Of a DNA stretch of 64,000 nucleotides, positions 1-11,753 are shown one piece after another (position 1 is the stretch's first letter; each line of letters opens with the position of its first letter). A program made the translations under genes and the position numbers. Under the pieces are notes generated by a model. It had not been told where the DNA came from and searched no databases. It saw only the letters and a list, made by a program, of their open reading frames with translations. Source of the stretch: Spisula solida (Eukaryota; Mollusca; Bivalvia; Venerida; Mactridae); NCBI GenBank assembly GCA_947247005.1, contig OX365948.1, positions 14,249,455-14,313,454 of the forward strand. The letters are read 5' to 3'.

Positions 1-299
1 TCCGGTTCATGTACGGTACGGGTGGGTACGGGTTTTATCGTGTCCGGAATGCCCCGAGTTTCCCGTGTTTTGCTGAGTTGAGTTGGCGTGGTTGTTCTCT
101 TCTCGTTTGGCTGGTCGTGTGTGAAAGCGTTGGGATTAATTAAGCGCGGAATAGGCAATAGACAGTAATTAGAGACTGATAGACCTAGGGTGCGGCTTTC
201 TTCATTGCTAAAATCTCAGGCTTTGCATGGTTTTATTATGGCAGGCCTTATATGCTCTACGCAGCCCTTTGATTTGGCTGTTGGAGCATTGAGACCACG
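1..299. other. No recognised feature
   Basis: There is no exon-like open frame with splice sites and no recognisable RNA gene. The first 60 bases contain GTACGG/GGTACGGG-type short repeats. Nothing more can be supported. Confidence 0.5.
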
Positions 300-1135
300 G
301 ATTATTGAGACCAGAAAATTTCTGGAGTATTGAGACCCGGGGCATGTTCGTAGCGTCTGTTCCGCACATGTGCGGGATGTTCTACTCCGAACAACTTACA
401 AACAAAACGGAACTGTCCTGCACAGTGCACAGACACCTGGGGTCTGGACCCCGCCCCCTCCCCCAGCTACGCACCTGGGTATATTTTTATCATCAACATT
501 GTATATCCAGACCCATACATCAATCACACAAACATTATTAAACGCATCCGGACAAATAAAAAATATTCGTAAATGCCTCTCTAGCTTTAATAATACAATA
601 ATATAATAATAATAATAATATAATATTTAAGCAGTAGATGAATTACTCAGATTTTTGTATTAATATCAAATACATCCAACAAATGTTTGTGTGATTGCTG
701 AATGGGTCTGGATATATAAGAAATATAAAAAATATTTCCAGGCGCGTATTGGGAGGGGGCGTGGTCCAGACCCCAAGTGTCTGTGCAAAATAGTAGTTGC
801 AGCCGTAATATTTGAGAAAAAATATGCATAACGATATATTTGAATGTGACTGTTAGCCCGCAATGCCCCATAATTGGAAAATAAATTTATTATATTCTAT
901 TTTATGACACAAGCGACCATTGTTCTTGCTGTGATCACGTGACTGTTCTGGCTGCACCACCTCTGTGGCGGGCACAGAAAGAACATGCTCCGAACAGTGT
1001 TCCGGTTTGTTCGTAAGTGTGTTCCACTGACCGGAATGTGGGGAACAGCGTTCTGAACAGGCCCCCGATTTCTGGAGTATTGAGACCCGATTTCTGGAGT
1101 ATTGCGACCAGACTATGGAGTATTGAGACCACATG
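300..1135. repeat. Imperfect foldback element edged by a 22-bp motif
   Basis: The block at about 411-560 recurs in reverse complement at about 650-800. Both arms contain GGTCTGGACC next to GCCCCCTCCC, and CAATCACACAAAC further in. A weaker extension pairs 340-410 with about 1000-1065. Both outer edges carry the direct motif TCTGGAGTATTGAGACC, once near 320 and two or three times at 1070-1130. The interior is a TAA-rich stretch around 595-625. This looks like a non-autonomous foldback or an old inverted duplication. No protein is encoded, and short open frames here are by-products of the inverted repeat. Confidence 0.6.
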
Positions 1136-3236
1136 ATTAATATAGGTATTTGACTGTTGACAGTGATTGAGGCCAATATACTGATATATTTATGATGATT
1201 TTAGTCATTTTAATGATTAAAAATATTGACTGTTAATAAAATATTACAACAAACTGTTTTAGCTCTGTTGTTTTTTACATTAATAATTAACAATTATAAA
1301 ACGTAAACAGTATAAATTTTAATCAAAATGCACTGGATGGAATTAATTTTTTTCAATTTTGTCATTCAACCACCCATGCAATTAACAGTTTTAAGTTACA
1401 TGTATATGTAATAATTTTTGCTATCTAAATTAAAAATTAATTCTTAATAGCTATATACATACATTTACATTTGTATATGGTAAAATAAATCAACATAATC
1501 AATGTTTTTGACAATTTATAACATATCTCGCAAAGGTACATGTATAAGCAACATAATCATATCATCTTCAAGTACATTTGTTGCTAAAATTGACTATATT
1601 CCCTAGAACTATCGGCAGTTTAAAGATAATATTGTTTGTGTATAGTCAATCTGATTTGTGAGTTGTAATAATATTTCAACCAAATTAATCAAATTTATGC
1701 AGTGTAAAACTATCGCAGGACATTTCAAGCAAGTTAGTTTATATGCTGAAGTTTGATTATTTTCAGACTGATATAATTATAAGATGTATTTGAAGACGAA
1801 AATTTGATTTAGATTAATTATTGATAAAGGCTAATTATGACCATAGAAAGAATTTTGTTAATATGTGAGGTACGTTTTCAAAATTCTCAATTGGAATAGT
1901 TAGTCAATATAATGTCAATTTTTTCATGACCTGCTATGTCAAGTCTATTAATCTATTCATCACCTCTCTATAGCAGCAGCTTGTATTACAATACTTTCTT
2001 GATAGTACAGTACACCATCTTGAGACATTTACTATAATTTAATCTCTGTTGAACACATCCTCTAAATAACGACCAATATTTGCAGCTCCCAAAGGGTGTT
2101 GCTCTAGAAAGGTTATATTGTGTAATCAATATAACTATTGAACAAACGTATAAACTTAAGCAGACAGTTAATTAACAAATCAAAATTCCTGTATAAGGTA
2201 CATGTATGTATATCAGATAATCCAATCAATTTGTATAATGGGTTGTTAAAGGGTTATCAATAATCCCATTGAGTTGTAAATTGGTAGTTAAATGCCAGGC
2301 ACTGGTATTAGGTGTTAATAGGAATGTGTTAATTAAAATAATCAAATAGGACTGTGAAATATCTTGTTTTCCATACTTGGTGTAATCATTAGGTTGTATT
2401 TGAACCAATATTATTTATAGTTACAATGACATAATTCCAAGAATATATATTTAGAAACTAGATAGTTCCACCTTTAATTTGATACAAATAATTTAAAATC
2501 TGTCTGTTAATGAGAATTTTTTTTTTATTAGTGGTTGCATTGTCTGTTATATTACAATCTCTTCCACAGTACTTGAATACAAGATGCAGATAGTTATTGA
2601 TTTTATTCTGGCCGATAAAAGGGTCATGTAAGTTATGACAGAGGTGTTAGGTAATGAAGCATATTTCACAAAATACGGTATCATACTTATAAAGAGATTG
2701 TTATATTTACAGGGATAAGCAGGAAGGATTATTATTTGGCCAAGAAACATTTGATTATTCTCGAGTTCATATGCAGAAATTGTTCATTCAATCAGTGTAT
2801 TATCTAACAATTCTTATAATATAAGGTATCAATAATAAATCACTCTAAATAGTTTAAAATCATTAAATTGAAAATATGTTTGTCTCGTCTCAATAGTCCA
2901 GCAATCACACGACTATATGATAGTCACACACCAATAAACAACAAGTACATATATGGTGGTTTTTTACTCAATCAAATATCTTAAAACAATTCTCATATCA
3001 TAAAAAATTTACTATAGATAACGATAAATCACTTTAAATAATTTAATATCAAGCATTGCTCTTTATAGCAATTTTACATATAGATATCGCAATTGATATG
3101 TTATTCGGAGCTCATATACACTGAATGAATGAACAAAAACCGATAATATGAACTTTAAACTATAGAATATCACAAATTTAATACCACTTAAAGTTGTATT
3201 TATGACAAATACAACAAATTGGAAAAATATATGTCT
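1136..3236. other. AT-rich spacer with a small MITE relic
   Basis: I see no gene here. Around 1995-2135 there is a degenerate piece (CCTCTAAATAACGACC ... TCTAGAAAGGTTATATTG) resembling the CAGTGCAACCTCT-type MITEs at 47.5 and 50.3 kb. The rest is AT-rich with scattered homopolymers and no long open frame. Confidence 0.4.
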
Positions 3237-3350
3237 GGTCTCAATACTCCAGAAATCTGGTCTCAATACTCCAGGTATCTGGTCTCAATACTCCAGAAAT
3301 CTGGTCTCAATGATCTTGTCTCAATAATCCATGGTCTCAATCATCCGGTA
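3237..3350. repeat. 22-bp tandem repeat, inverse of the motif at 0.3 and 1.1 kb
   Basis: GGTCTCAATACTCCAG is repeated head to tail with a 22-bp period (three good copies, then decaying ones such as GGTCTCAATGATC). It is the reverse complement of the CTGGAGTATTGAGACC motif at 320 and 1075-1130, so the 1.1-3.24 kb block is flanked by the same motif in opposite orientation. Confidence 0.75.
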
Positions 3351-3382
3351 TTCTTTGATTTCACTATATATCATTCTATTTA

Positions 3383-3607
3383 CGGCAATATCCGGTCATC
3401 TTCCCCTATCCTGGCCGCCATTATGTTCATTCCGTGAACGTTGCTTTTATTTATGTCATTTTTTCGAGGCATTTACATTAACATGCTTATAAACCATATA
3501 TTAGCCGATATTTAGTGTTTGTTAAGTAAATTATGGCAAAACCAAGAGTTTAGTTCACAGAATGATCAATGGCGGCCATGACAGGGGAAGAAGACCGGAC
3601 ATTGCCG
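3383..3607. repeat. Short inverted-repeat element (MITE-like)
   Basis: The left arm CGGCAATATCCGGTCATCTT (3383 on) matches in reverse the right arm ending CCGGACATTGCCG (to 3607). The core AATGGCGGCCAT / GGCCGCCATT is shared. Arms are about 40 bp of good match and extend to roughly 55 bp with mismatches, around a 110-bp AT-rich centre. The total of 225 bp fits a small foldback element. Confidence 0.7.
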
Positions 3608-3898
3608 AGGGTCCTTAGATCCGGAAGCAAAGTAGTAAAAAGGCTTAGCCTTAACGATTAAATACACAACACAGATTTTAGACAGTTTAGACTTTCAAAG
3701 AGCACTCTAGGTTTGTTGCGGGTTTGTTGACCGAGACACGCGCAAAATGACGAAGTTATTGATCGTGTGACCTCAGATTTCCCACAGCTTGTTCGTTATA
3801 GTTTAGATAGTAAATGTATGTCTGCCTTCTGTTAACCTATTAATTATGTCTTAGCTATCCAAATTTGCAAAAACTTCAAATTTCAAGCACTGACAAAA

Positions 3899-6594
3899 GT
3901 CGATTAACATAACATAACATAACTTTATTCGGCATGATACATATCATATACATATATAGCCAGAACAAATATAATAATACATGTAATGAAAAGAATGCAT
4001 ATTAATAATAACAGAGTTATATAAACAGTTTGTATGTGTCAGTATGGGTATAAAGTGACATTATCAATTTCGATTAAGGGAAGCATAGTAAATATATTTA
4101 GCAATTTGCAAAAGTGTACGGGTTGAGGTTGTGGACATGAGACATGTAAATTTTTGTATGGTTGGCCAGCTAGAGAAATACGTTTTGAAATATTTGGTTC
4201 TTAGATTCCTATGTTTTGGACAGATTAATAAAAAATGGTATTCACTTTCAATGACCCCCATGTTGCATTGTAAACATGTTCTATTTTGACGTTCTATATT
4301 AAAGTATCTTCCAGTTTCTATAGCTAGATCGTGACATGATAATCTAAATTTTGTTAGAGCGATTCTGTACTTTTTTTGTTTTATGCAAGATAGGTATTTT
4401 TCAATATCAAAAGTGTGTTTATATAGACTATATGATGTCAGTTTACTAGAATTATTAATACTTGTGTACCATGTTTGTTTGTAAATGTCTAATATACGTT
4501 GTTTAATACAAAAGTAATTTATGTCAATTACATATTGATTATTCCAAATATCAAGCATGCCTATATTACTAAGTAATGTTTTAATTTGGGAAGCCCAGTT
4601 CATACCGTTGTAACTGTGGCCATTATCTGCATCGTTTGCTAAAACTTCGTATATTTTAGTTAATAGAGTATTATTTGATTTCAGGAGTTTTGTCCAATAT
4701 CTAATTATGATTAATTGTCTATAAACTTTTAACGGAATACGACCAAGTTCTCCATATAACCCATCTAGGTTTGTAGATTTCTTTACCGAGAGGATGTTTC
4801 TTAAAAATTTACAATGAACAAGTTCAATATCTTTACAATCATGGTGTCCACAAACAGCAGCGTTATAATTGAGGATTGAACCAACCATGCTATCAAACAA
4901 GACGACATTTATCAGTTGGTAGCAGTTCAAGTTGGTTACATACTATACGAAGATTATGTAGCGCAAATGCTGAATGTTGAGCTAGTCTTTTTTGTGTTCT
5001 GTTCCAGGAACCGTTTTTAAAGAAATATATTCCAAGATACTTAAAGGATAAGACTGTTTCTAATGGTGTATTGTATATGTTAAATACTTGATGAGTACTT
5101 CTACCTCGTTCAAAAATCACTATCTTTGTTTTATTTGTATTGATTTTCAGTCCCCATGAGTTACAATATAATTCGAGATAATCCAACATAGACTGTAGTG
5201 CTAATGGACTCTGAGCAAATAGTACAGCATCTTCCGCGAACATGAGTAAAAATATTCTAATTTCATCAACGGAGAAAATTCCTTCCATGTCTGAATTTAT
5301 GTTATTTAGTATATCGTTAACGAAGAATAGAAACATTAGACTCGAACTTGGGTCTCCTTGTTTTACCCCAATATTTGACGGAAAATATTCAGACCGTTGG
5401 CTTTTGTATTGAACGCAAGATTTGACTGTACTATACATTGCTTGTAGTGCTCTTACAATCTTAGAACTTACATGTTGGCTGAGAAGTTTTTGCCAAAGAT
5501 AGATTCGATCTATTTTGTCGAAACATTTTTCGTAATCTATGAAGGCACAGTAGAGCTTCTTTTTTGAATTGAGTGTTTTGGAAATTATTGAATGTAGAAT
5601 GAAAATGCAGTCTGTCGTAGATTTACCTTTTTGGAATCCAAATTGGTTATTTATTATTTTTTCGTTATCAATTGACCATTTTGTTATCCTATTCAACAAC
5701 ACTTGTGAATATATTTTTGCAATAATGTTAATAAGCGTTATTCCTCTATAATTTGAAGGGTTATCAATATCGCCATTTTTAAATATTGGGACAATGATGC
5801 CTTCACCCCATGATATTGGATATTGACCACTTGAGTAAAGGCGGTTAAATAGACGTAGTAAAAACGTATTCGTGATTGGGAATGAAGATTTGAAAATTTC
5901 AGCCGTTAAGTTATCCAGTCCACTGGATTTATTGTTATTTTGTGAAAACACCGCTTGTTTAATTTCTTGCAGAGTTATGTCCCCGTCTAAATATTCATCG
6001 TACACGGTATTTTGAATATTTGTGTTATTTGGTTGTGTATTGTCCGGTTCACTACCGTATAACCCCTTGAAATGACCATATAGTTGATCGATATTAAGAT
6101 TTTCTGCCTGCGCTGCAGATTTTGTATATTGCGTTTTTACTTTTTTCCAAAACTCTTTTGGTTTTGTTTTAGATAATTGGTTCAGTCGTATTTTTTCTTT
6201 ATATTTAAACTTATTTTTCTCCTTACGTTTTGTTTTGTTATATACTGTTTTTGCGCTTATGAATATACTTCTGTCTTCATTTGTACGAGTTCTAAGAAAT
6301 TTATTTCTGGTTTTATTGAAGTGTTTGCGTGCGTTATAGCATTCCGCATTAAACCACTCGTTTTTCTTTTGAAAGTTTTTATTTAATAGTTTGCTTGATC
6401 GATTTTTGCCAAATACGCAAAGCGCTTTGTCTTGCATAAATGTTGCAAAGTTCGAAACCGTATCATTTATATCTATGTTATTATTTTGAATATCCGCGTT
6501 TAACAAATTGAACATACATGTATTTTGATTAGAGTTTAATAAGTCAATGTATTCGTTTATTTTAGTTTCATCCCATTTTATGTACATGTCGTTT
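3899..6594 (-). mobile_element. 5'-truncated non-LTR retrotransposon with empty-site proof
   Basis: This is a minus-strand insertion of about 2.68 kb (3906-6587). Its 3' end is a short AACAT tail (3906-3923, plus-strand reading). It is flanked by GTCGATT (3899-3905) and GTCGTTT (6588-6594), a probable 7-bp target-site duplication with one mismatch. The paralogous segment B (18.61-18.81 kb) has the same flanks joined directly, with no element. That fixes both ends and shows the insertion came after the duplication or was absent from the source of B. The endonuclease half is missing, as expected for 5' truncation during target-primed reverse transcription. The clade cannot be fixed by eye. Confidence 0.88.
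4064..6587 (-). pseudogene. Reverse transcriptase ORF of the LINE, frameshifted
   Basis: The frame reads leftward from about 6587 to 4893, then continues in another frame from about 4930 to 4064, so one frameshift lies near 4.9 kb. Recognisable RT blocks in order are NPSNYRGITLINIIAKI, QFGFQKGKSTTDCIF, AFIDYEKCFDKIDR, GVKQGDPSSSLMFLFFVNDI, the catalytic box FAEDAVLFA (5223-5243) and GLKINTNKTKI. The box is normally F/Y-A-D-D, so its first catalytic Asp is Glu here. The second frame has the C-terminal cysteine/histidine motif CLQC...HFLLICPKH near 4.2-4.3 kb. The apparent Met start at 6641 lies in flanking DNA and is not the element's own start. Dead copy. Confidence 0.9.
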
Positions 6595-6671
6595 GAATTC
6601 AAAATCATGTTGATACTTAAATATTTTGACTGCGTTGACACATTTTAAAGATATTGCATGTTTCCTTGCAG

Positions 6672-6809
6672 GTTCAGCTTGTTCAAGCACCGCCGGTAGA
6701 TGTTTGTGATGGTCATTGTGAGGCTTTGATGGAAGGAGTAGAGTTTATAGAAGATGATTTACCAGCTCACTGGTTACTGTGTGTTCCTCATGACAAGGTT
6801 GGGTGTCAG
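6672..6809 (+). CDS. ASCC2: ASCC2-like exon 1 of copy A
   Basis: This 138-nt exon (46 codons) follows a TTGCAG acceptor and precedes a CAG/GTAGAT donor. It encodes VQAPPVD, FIEDDLPAHWLLCVP and HDKVGCQ. It matches the family segment where a proline pair is followed by an acidic stretch, W-L-L and P-H-D-K-x-x-C-Q. In the family the residue before C-Q is usually W; here it is G. Phase 0 at both ends. Confidence 0.82.
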
Positions 6810-7434
6810 GTAGATAACTTATTTACTCAATTGTTTATTCAACACTCACAATATTTTAAAATGGTCCTACCCCAGATATTTTAAGTAGAGTTAGGGCAAT
6901 GAACTGTGGTACTTGCTATAAGGATATTGTTTTGTGATAACAATGATTGGGTATAGAAACAAGACGATACTTGGCTGATATTCTAAAAAATCAACAAAAG
7001 ATTGTCTAAATTTTAGTTAAATTACTTGCAGCTTACGTCATTGACATAATGGTGTCATGTCACTAAATGCTTCAATCCGAGCAGATTTGTTGTTTGTTGG
7101 CCGCACCATGAAATGTTACTGTCGTTCATATGAGTTATGATAAATTGACCATTTATAAGTTTGCAACGATTCAGACAATTATAATAGGAATTTGTTATCT
7201 TAATAATAATCATAACAAAAGTTTGACTAATGCGTATTTCTAATGCTTGTAGTTGTACCATAAATACATGCTTTCTAGTACTAAATGGAATGTAATTGCT
7301 ATGTACACGGTGTGGCCATTCAATAGTTCTTGGCAATTTTAAGAAACTTATATAAGTAAAAAGTAACATATTCAACAACTTTTCTTATATATGTCTGTGT
7401 GTTTTCTAATTTACTATTACTTCTATTACTACAG

Positions 7435-7605
7435 GGTATGTTTGATGATACCCTTGTACGATTCCTTGACTTGTACTTGAGTCATACTTCTAGATCTTGT
7501 CACATACTCAAGGAATTTCCAATCGAAGCAAGAGATCAACATAACAAGGTTCACAGGCTGGTGTTTGTGTCCTGTATTCAAGTTGCTACATACAAGGATT
7601 CTAAG
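7435..7605 (+). CDS. ASCC2: ASCC2-like exon 2 of copy A
   Basis: 171 nt, 57 codons, phase 0 to 0, acceptor ACTACAG, donor AAG/GTATAG. It encodes MFDDTLVRFLDLYLSHTSR ... HRLVFVSCIQVATYKDSK. This matches the family's F-D-E-T-L-x-x-x-L-D-x-Y-L block and the H-R-x-V-F-x-x-x-x-R-x-x-T-H-K-E-S-K block. The first residue is Gly where copy B keeps Val. Confidence 0.85.
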
Positions 7606-8621
7606 GTATAGTAACCTTTAGATACAGGCCTGCCATAATACAATCATGCAATTGCCTGAGATTCTAGCAAACATTGAATTAAAGCGCGCAATGCTGTAAG
7701 CGCTTAAACCACCAATTTCATGTCGTTAAGCGCGCGAACCGCCTAATTATAGGCCCTTCAAGCATGCCAACCGCATTAATTAAAACAACTTCATTTAATT
7801 AGATAAAGTCATGAAATTAGTTTTCGGTTATATTTAGGTCTTAGAATAAAATTATTAAAATGTAAAGTGCGGATATATTAACTTGAGCCTCCTACCTTGT
7901 AAAGTTGAATTGCCAGATTATGATGTTCTACAAAAAACGTACAGATCTATATTATAATCAAAGTACTGAAGTACTGTTTCTTGGGGGATGACGCAAATCT
8001 TAGTAATCTATTAAAAATTACCTTAAATAGCATTGGATTAACAAGTGTGAATATTGTGAAAAAATTTCAGAAGTATCGCAGATAGCTGACTCATTTAATT
8101 TCATCTAACAAACCTATTTAGGCAATCAGTCCATAAAAACTCAATGAACTAGTTTCAACTATAAAGGTGGGCTGAAATACCTAGTTTTAGCTGAGAAAAA
8201 GTATTAAAAAGAATAACAGTAAATGGTTATATCATGCATCTGCATAAATAATGTTTGACGACAGTAAACAAAAATAATATAAGTATTTGGGTAGGGGATA
8301 AATTGTCGCCAAAAAAACAACTTACAACTACACTTAGTCAAAATTCCATAACTCGGGTACGAATTGCGCAAACGATTCATAAAGGGGGCGCAACAATATG
8401 GTCTCGAATCTCGGCACGAAATGTGTGAACAACACCGCTTGGAAAAGGGTCGTTCTAACGATAGACGCAAAATATTTAGCCGAAGATCTGAGGTAAATTT
8501 AATAGATGAAACGTCGATCAATACTATTTATTGATGCAAAATATTGTAAATAGTTACAAATACATTATCACAGGAGTTTGTTGCTAAACTGTAATATGAA
8601 CGTTATGAAACCAAACAGTGT

Positions 8622-9193
8622 AAAGGACAGGGTTCATTTATGGCTTAATTTGGCCCTGAGTTTTATCGAAAAATAGAAATGCATCTTCCTATAAATCTGT
8701 CCTATGTTTCTAATAGCCTAACATTGTCTTTCAAAAAATTAAGCATACTTTTCCAAATTTCTCTCGTCATATGTCGAAAAATCTACTTGAAATAGGTTAA
8801 GTTTACCAAAAAATGTCATTTTTAGCCACTTTCATGACTTTTTATGGCGTAAAACCTTCCCAAAAACCACGATGGCACTCTTGCGACACTTTGATATGTT
8901 GTACATATATAAAGACTTGCAGAACACTGGTTATGTGAAAATATAAAAGTGTTGCAAGGGTGCCATCGTGGTTTTTTGGAAGGATTTACGTCATTTATAG
9001 TATGTATGACATGTACGTCATATTCTTGGCAGTTTTGTCAACAAATTACAAGGGAAATTGGGATATGTATGCTTAATTGTTACACATAAAATGTTAAGTT
9101 ATTTGAATTATAGGACATATTTATAGGAACATGCATTTTTATATTTTGAAAAATCACAGGGCCAAATAAAGCCATTAGTGAACCTTGTCCTTT
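8622..9193. mobile_element. Full-length foldback element in an ASCC2 copy A intron
   Basis: Left arm AAGGACAGGGTTCATTTATG (8622 on) matches in reverse the right arm ending GAACCTTGTCCTTT (to about 9193). The arms share TTTGGCCCTG and AAATGCAT.TTCCTATAAAT. Inner parts pair too: CCACGATGGCACTCTTGC at about 8870 against GCAAGGGTGCCATCGTGG at about 8956. The whole of about 570 bp can fold on itself. It lies in a 1.5-kb stretch absent from the corresponding intron of copy B. Confidence 0.8.
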
Positions 9194-9660
9194 CGTCTGC
9201 TTAATCTGGTACTGTAACAGCGACATTTTTATCAACCCTCAAAAACCATTAGTCATTTTACAGCGCGTAGGAATTTATTCGCACAAAAACATTAACTCAC
9301 AGAAGAAACATTACAAAATTTCTCGCAATACAAAGAAATAAAAAATAATTCAATTGTTAGGGACAAATGTTCTTAAAAATGCTTGAAAATTATGATTTTG
9401 GTTAAATTGGCTGGAACTCGTTTTTTGCTCGGATGAATTGGTTGTGGAGAAATTACATGGGTAAAATCATAGTGATTTCTAAAGTTGGTATATAACAATA
9501 CTTGGGGGAAATCCCCCAAGTAAAAATTAAAATCAGTTATGGTTGAGATTGAGTGAGTCTCTCTGGTTGTGTAGACTACTAGATTAGAACATGTTCTACC
9601 ATACATAACCAATTGCCTAATTATTGAACTTTGTATATAATAATGAATTAAACATTTCAG

Positions 9661-9855
9661 GATTGTCATATCACACCTAGTGTGTTTGGAGATATCTTGT
9701 ATGAGAACTTCGCCTTTGACATACCGACACTGATGGATCTACGTGTGTTATACGGTCATGGTAATGGTACATTGTTAGCCAAGATGATCGACAATATGTT
9801 TAAACTACCAAAATATATGGATGATCTGGCAAAGAATATCACCACTTTTTCAGAG
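9661..9855 (+). CDS. ASCC2: ASCC2-like exon 3 of copy A
   Basis: 195 nt, 65 codons, acceptor TTTCAG, donor GAG/GTAAGC. It encodes DCHITPSVFGDILYENF, FDIPTLMDLRVLYGHGN and LLAKMIDNMF. This is the best conserved ASCC2 block, matching S-P-S-x-F-G-E-I-L-Y-x-N-F-x-F-D-I-P. The frame is intact here; the equivalent exon in copy B is frameshifted. Confidence 0.88.
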
Positions 9856-10418
9856 GTAAGCTTAATTACTTTATATATGAGATAGGCTACGTTTGAGGTA
9901 GGCTTACTGAGTATTATTTCACAGCAGCCTTGCAACTTTCGTACATTACTATCACTTTCTGGGGCATCTTTTAGGAAAATTGTTAGTATTTTGTGTGTCT
10001 ACTGGATGATTGTTCAGCAAAATGTTCTTTATACTAGATAAAAGTCTTCAGAATGCCTGTTGCTGTTTGCAGTTAAATAAGTCATTATGAAATTGACCAG
10101 TGAATATATGATTCAGGTTGTGTGCTACTTTTTTATACTTAGTGAAAAATGTGAATTTGGAAAGATAAAACACAGACATATATTATGTTTTTATGTATAC
10201 ATTTTTATATCCCAAAAATGCGTTTAGTCATATAATTGTCACTAGTAGATGACTTCTGTTTGTATCATCTCATGGCATAGCAACTTGACATTGGTCATTA
10301 CCAGCTGACCGTTTGTCTGGAGCATTTTACCTGTTAGATCACTCCTTGAGATATCTGAAGTCTAAATGCATCTTCATAGCATAAAGGGTTAAATGCAGCT
10401 GATATTTATATATTACAG

Positions 10419-10615
10419 GTGTCTGATGATGTCCTCGTTAAATGTGGTATACAGTTAAATCATGAGTCACCACAGAAACTCGGTGATCTAAGTACCAACG
10501 AACAAGCCTTGATGACCATGGTGTTGGTGGAGTTTAGATATGTTATATTGTATGCTGTTCTAGAAGTTCATCCTAGCACCTGCTTGTCTTTTCATGACAG
10601 TCTGTTTTTTATGAG
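10419..10615 (+). CDS. ASCC2: ASCC2-like exon 4, present only in copy A
   Basis: Open from a TTACAG acceptor to an ATGAG/GTGAAT donor (197 nt). It encodes VSDDVLVKCGIQLNHESPQK, then FRYVILYAVLEVHPSTCLSF. The family has C-G-L ... P-Q-K-L ... I-V-L-Y-L here. Copy B lacks this exon because about 700 bp, matching 10.19-10.90 kb, is missing there. Confidence 0.7.
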
Positions 10616-10958
10616 GTGAATATTTATGATTTTGTACCCCTGATAATTCCACTATGGTATATGCCGTATACTTGTGTATTGCAAGTTATTGAGTTATGAT
10701 TCTTATGTAGTCACAATGTTGTTCAATACTATGTACATAAACGAGATTCTTCCAATATTCAGTTAACCAGTTCCCTGTACACATACTTGTATCTATTTTG
10801 ATATGTGTCTTTTTGTATTTTATCATTGTTTCTGAACTTCAGACCATATTTTTGGTCCCAGTGTGTATGATAGCTTGCACAACATGTTATCTCCCTTAGT
10901 TTCTATAAGTTTATTTTGCACTTTAAATATTCACATTCACTGTCTTATTGTTAGACAG

Positions 10959-11015
10959 TTTTCTATGAGTCTGGTAGAATACTTTTTGGAAGTGTTATCT
11001 GCCCTTGATGAGATT
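10959..11015 (+). CDS. ASCC2: Possible short ASCC2-like exon 5 of copy A
   Basis: After the acceptor TTAGACAG the frame reads FSMSLVEYFLEVLSALDEII. This resembles the F-I-E-E-F-L-Q-I-F-S-S-L-L segment just upstream of the F-L-R-D-Y-D motif. It does not join exon 4 in frame, and the donor is unclear. Copy B has a decayed version at about 20.96-21.02 kb. Confidence 0.45.
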
Positions 11016-11087
11016 ATATTTTTTTAAATCCATATTTCTCGTCATGAGATCTTCTATTTATTGTTGATTATGTTGTCTTCTATGCAG

Positions 11088-11496
11088 GTTTCTAGCAGAT
11101 TACGAGAGTTTGCACAGCTTTAAATCTGGATTCCTAGCAGACTATGAGAGTTTGCACAGCTTTAAATCTGGATTCCTAACAGACTATGAGAGTTTGCACA
11201 GTTTTCAATCTGGATTCCTAGAAGACTATGAGAGTTTGCACAGTTTCCAATCTGGATTCCTAGCAGACTATGAGAGTTTGTACAGTTTTCAATCTGGATT
11301 CCTAACAGACTATGAGAGTTTGCACAGTTTCCAATCTGGATTCCTAGCAGACTATGAGAGTTTGTACAGTTTTCAATCTGGATTCCTAACAGACTATGAG
11401 AGTTTGCACAGTTTTCAATCTGGATTCCTAGCAGATTATGGGAGTTTGCACAGTTTTCAAGATGATCTGGAGATCTTATTACAAGCCAAGTGTGAA
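11088..11496 (+). CDS. ASCC2: ASCC2-like exon with expanded FLADYES repeat, copy A
   Basis: After the TATGCAG acceptor the exon encodes nine tandem units of the form FLADYESLHSFQSG (42 nt, 14 residues), then DDLEILLQAKCE. Ordinary ASCC2 has a single F-L-R-D-Y-D-A-L unit here, followed by an E-D-I-S-L-L-Q-Q-A segment, so the tail identifies the exon. The third residue of the unit varies among A, T and E, and LHS/LYS and FKS/FQS alternate. No stops or frame changes occur. The donor after GAA (GTGTAT) is weak. Confidence 0.85.
11089..11460 (+). repeat. 42-bp coding minisatellite, 9 units
   Basis: Nine head-to-tail 42-bp units lie within the ASCC2-like exon. The period is exact, and units differ mainly by GCA/ACA/GAA at the third codon. 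The first two units share the FKS variant. The paralogous exon in copy B holds 17 units. Confidence 0.95.
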
Positions 11497-11753
11497 GTGT
11501 ATCCTTTTTTCAAGTTGAATGCTTTATAAGAGAATATTTTGTCCGCCACCTGTGAACTTGGTATATTATAATGTATGTTTGCTTCTTTTTTGGTTTGATG
11601 CTGTTTCTAAGCAAATGTTGCAGTTATAAAAATATACTTTCACAAAAAAAACCATCTTCCATACCATATCAACTTGCAGTTTTGAACAGGAATTAATTTA
11701 TTAGTTTTCTTGATTAATGTTTTCTCGTTATAATTTGCCTTAACTGTATGCAG

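Noticed and set aside
4893..6641. Met at 6641 as start of the LINE protein
   Set aside because: Comparison with copy B shows that bases right of about 6588 are flanking DNA.
9373..9669. 98-codon minus-strand open frame
   Set aside because: It overlaps the acceptor region of ASCC2-like exon 3 and has no recognisable domain or splice context.
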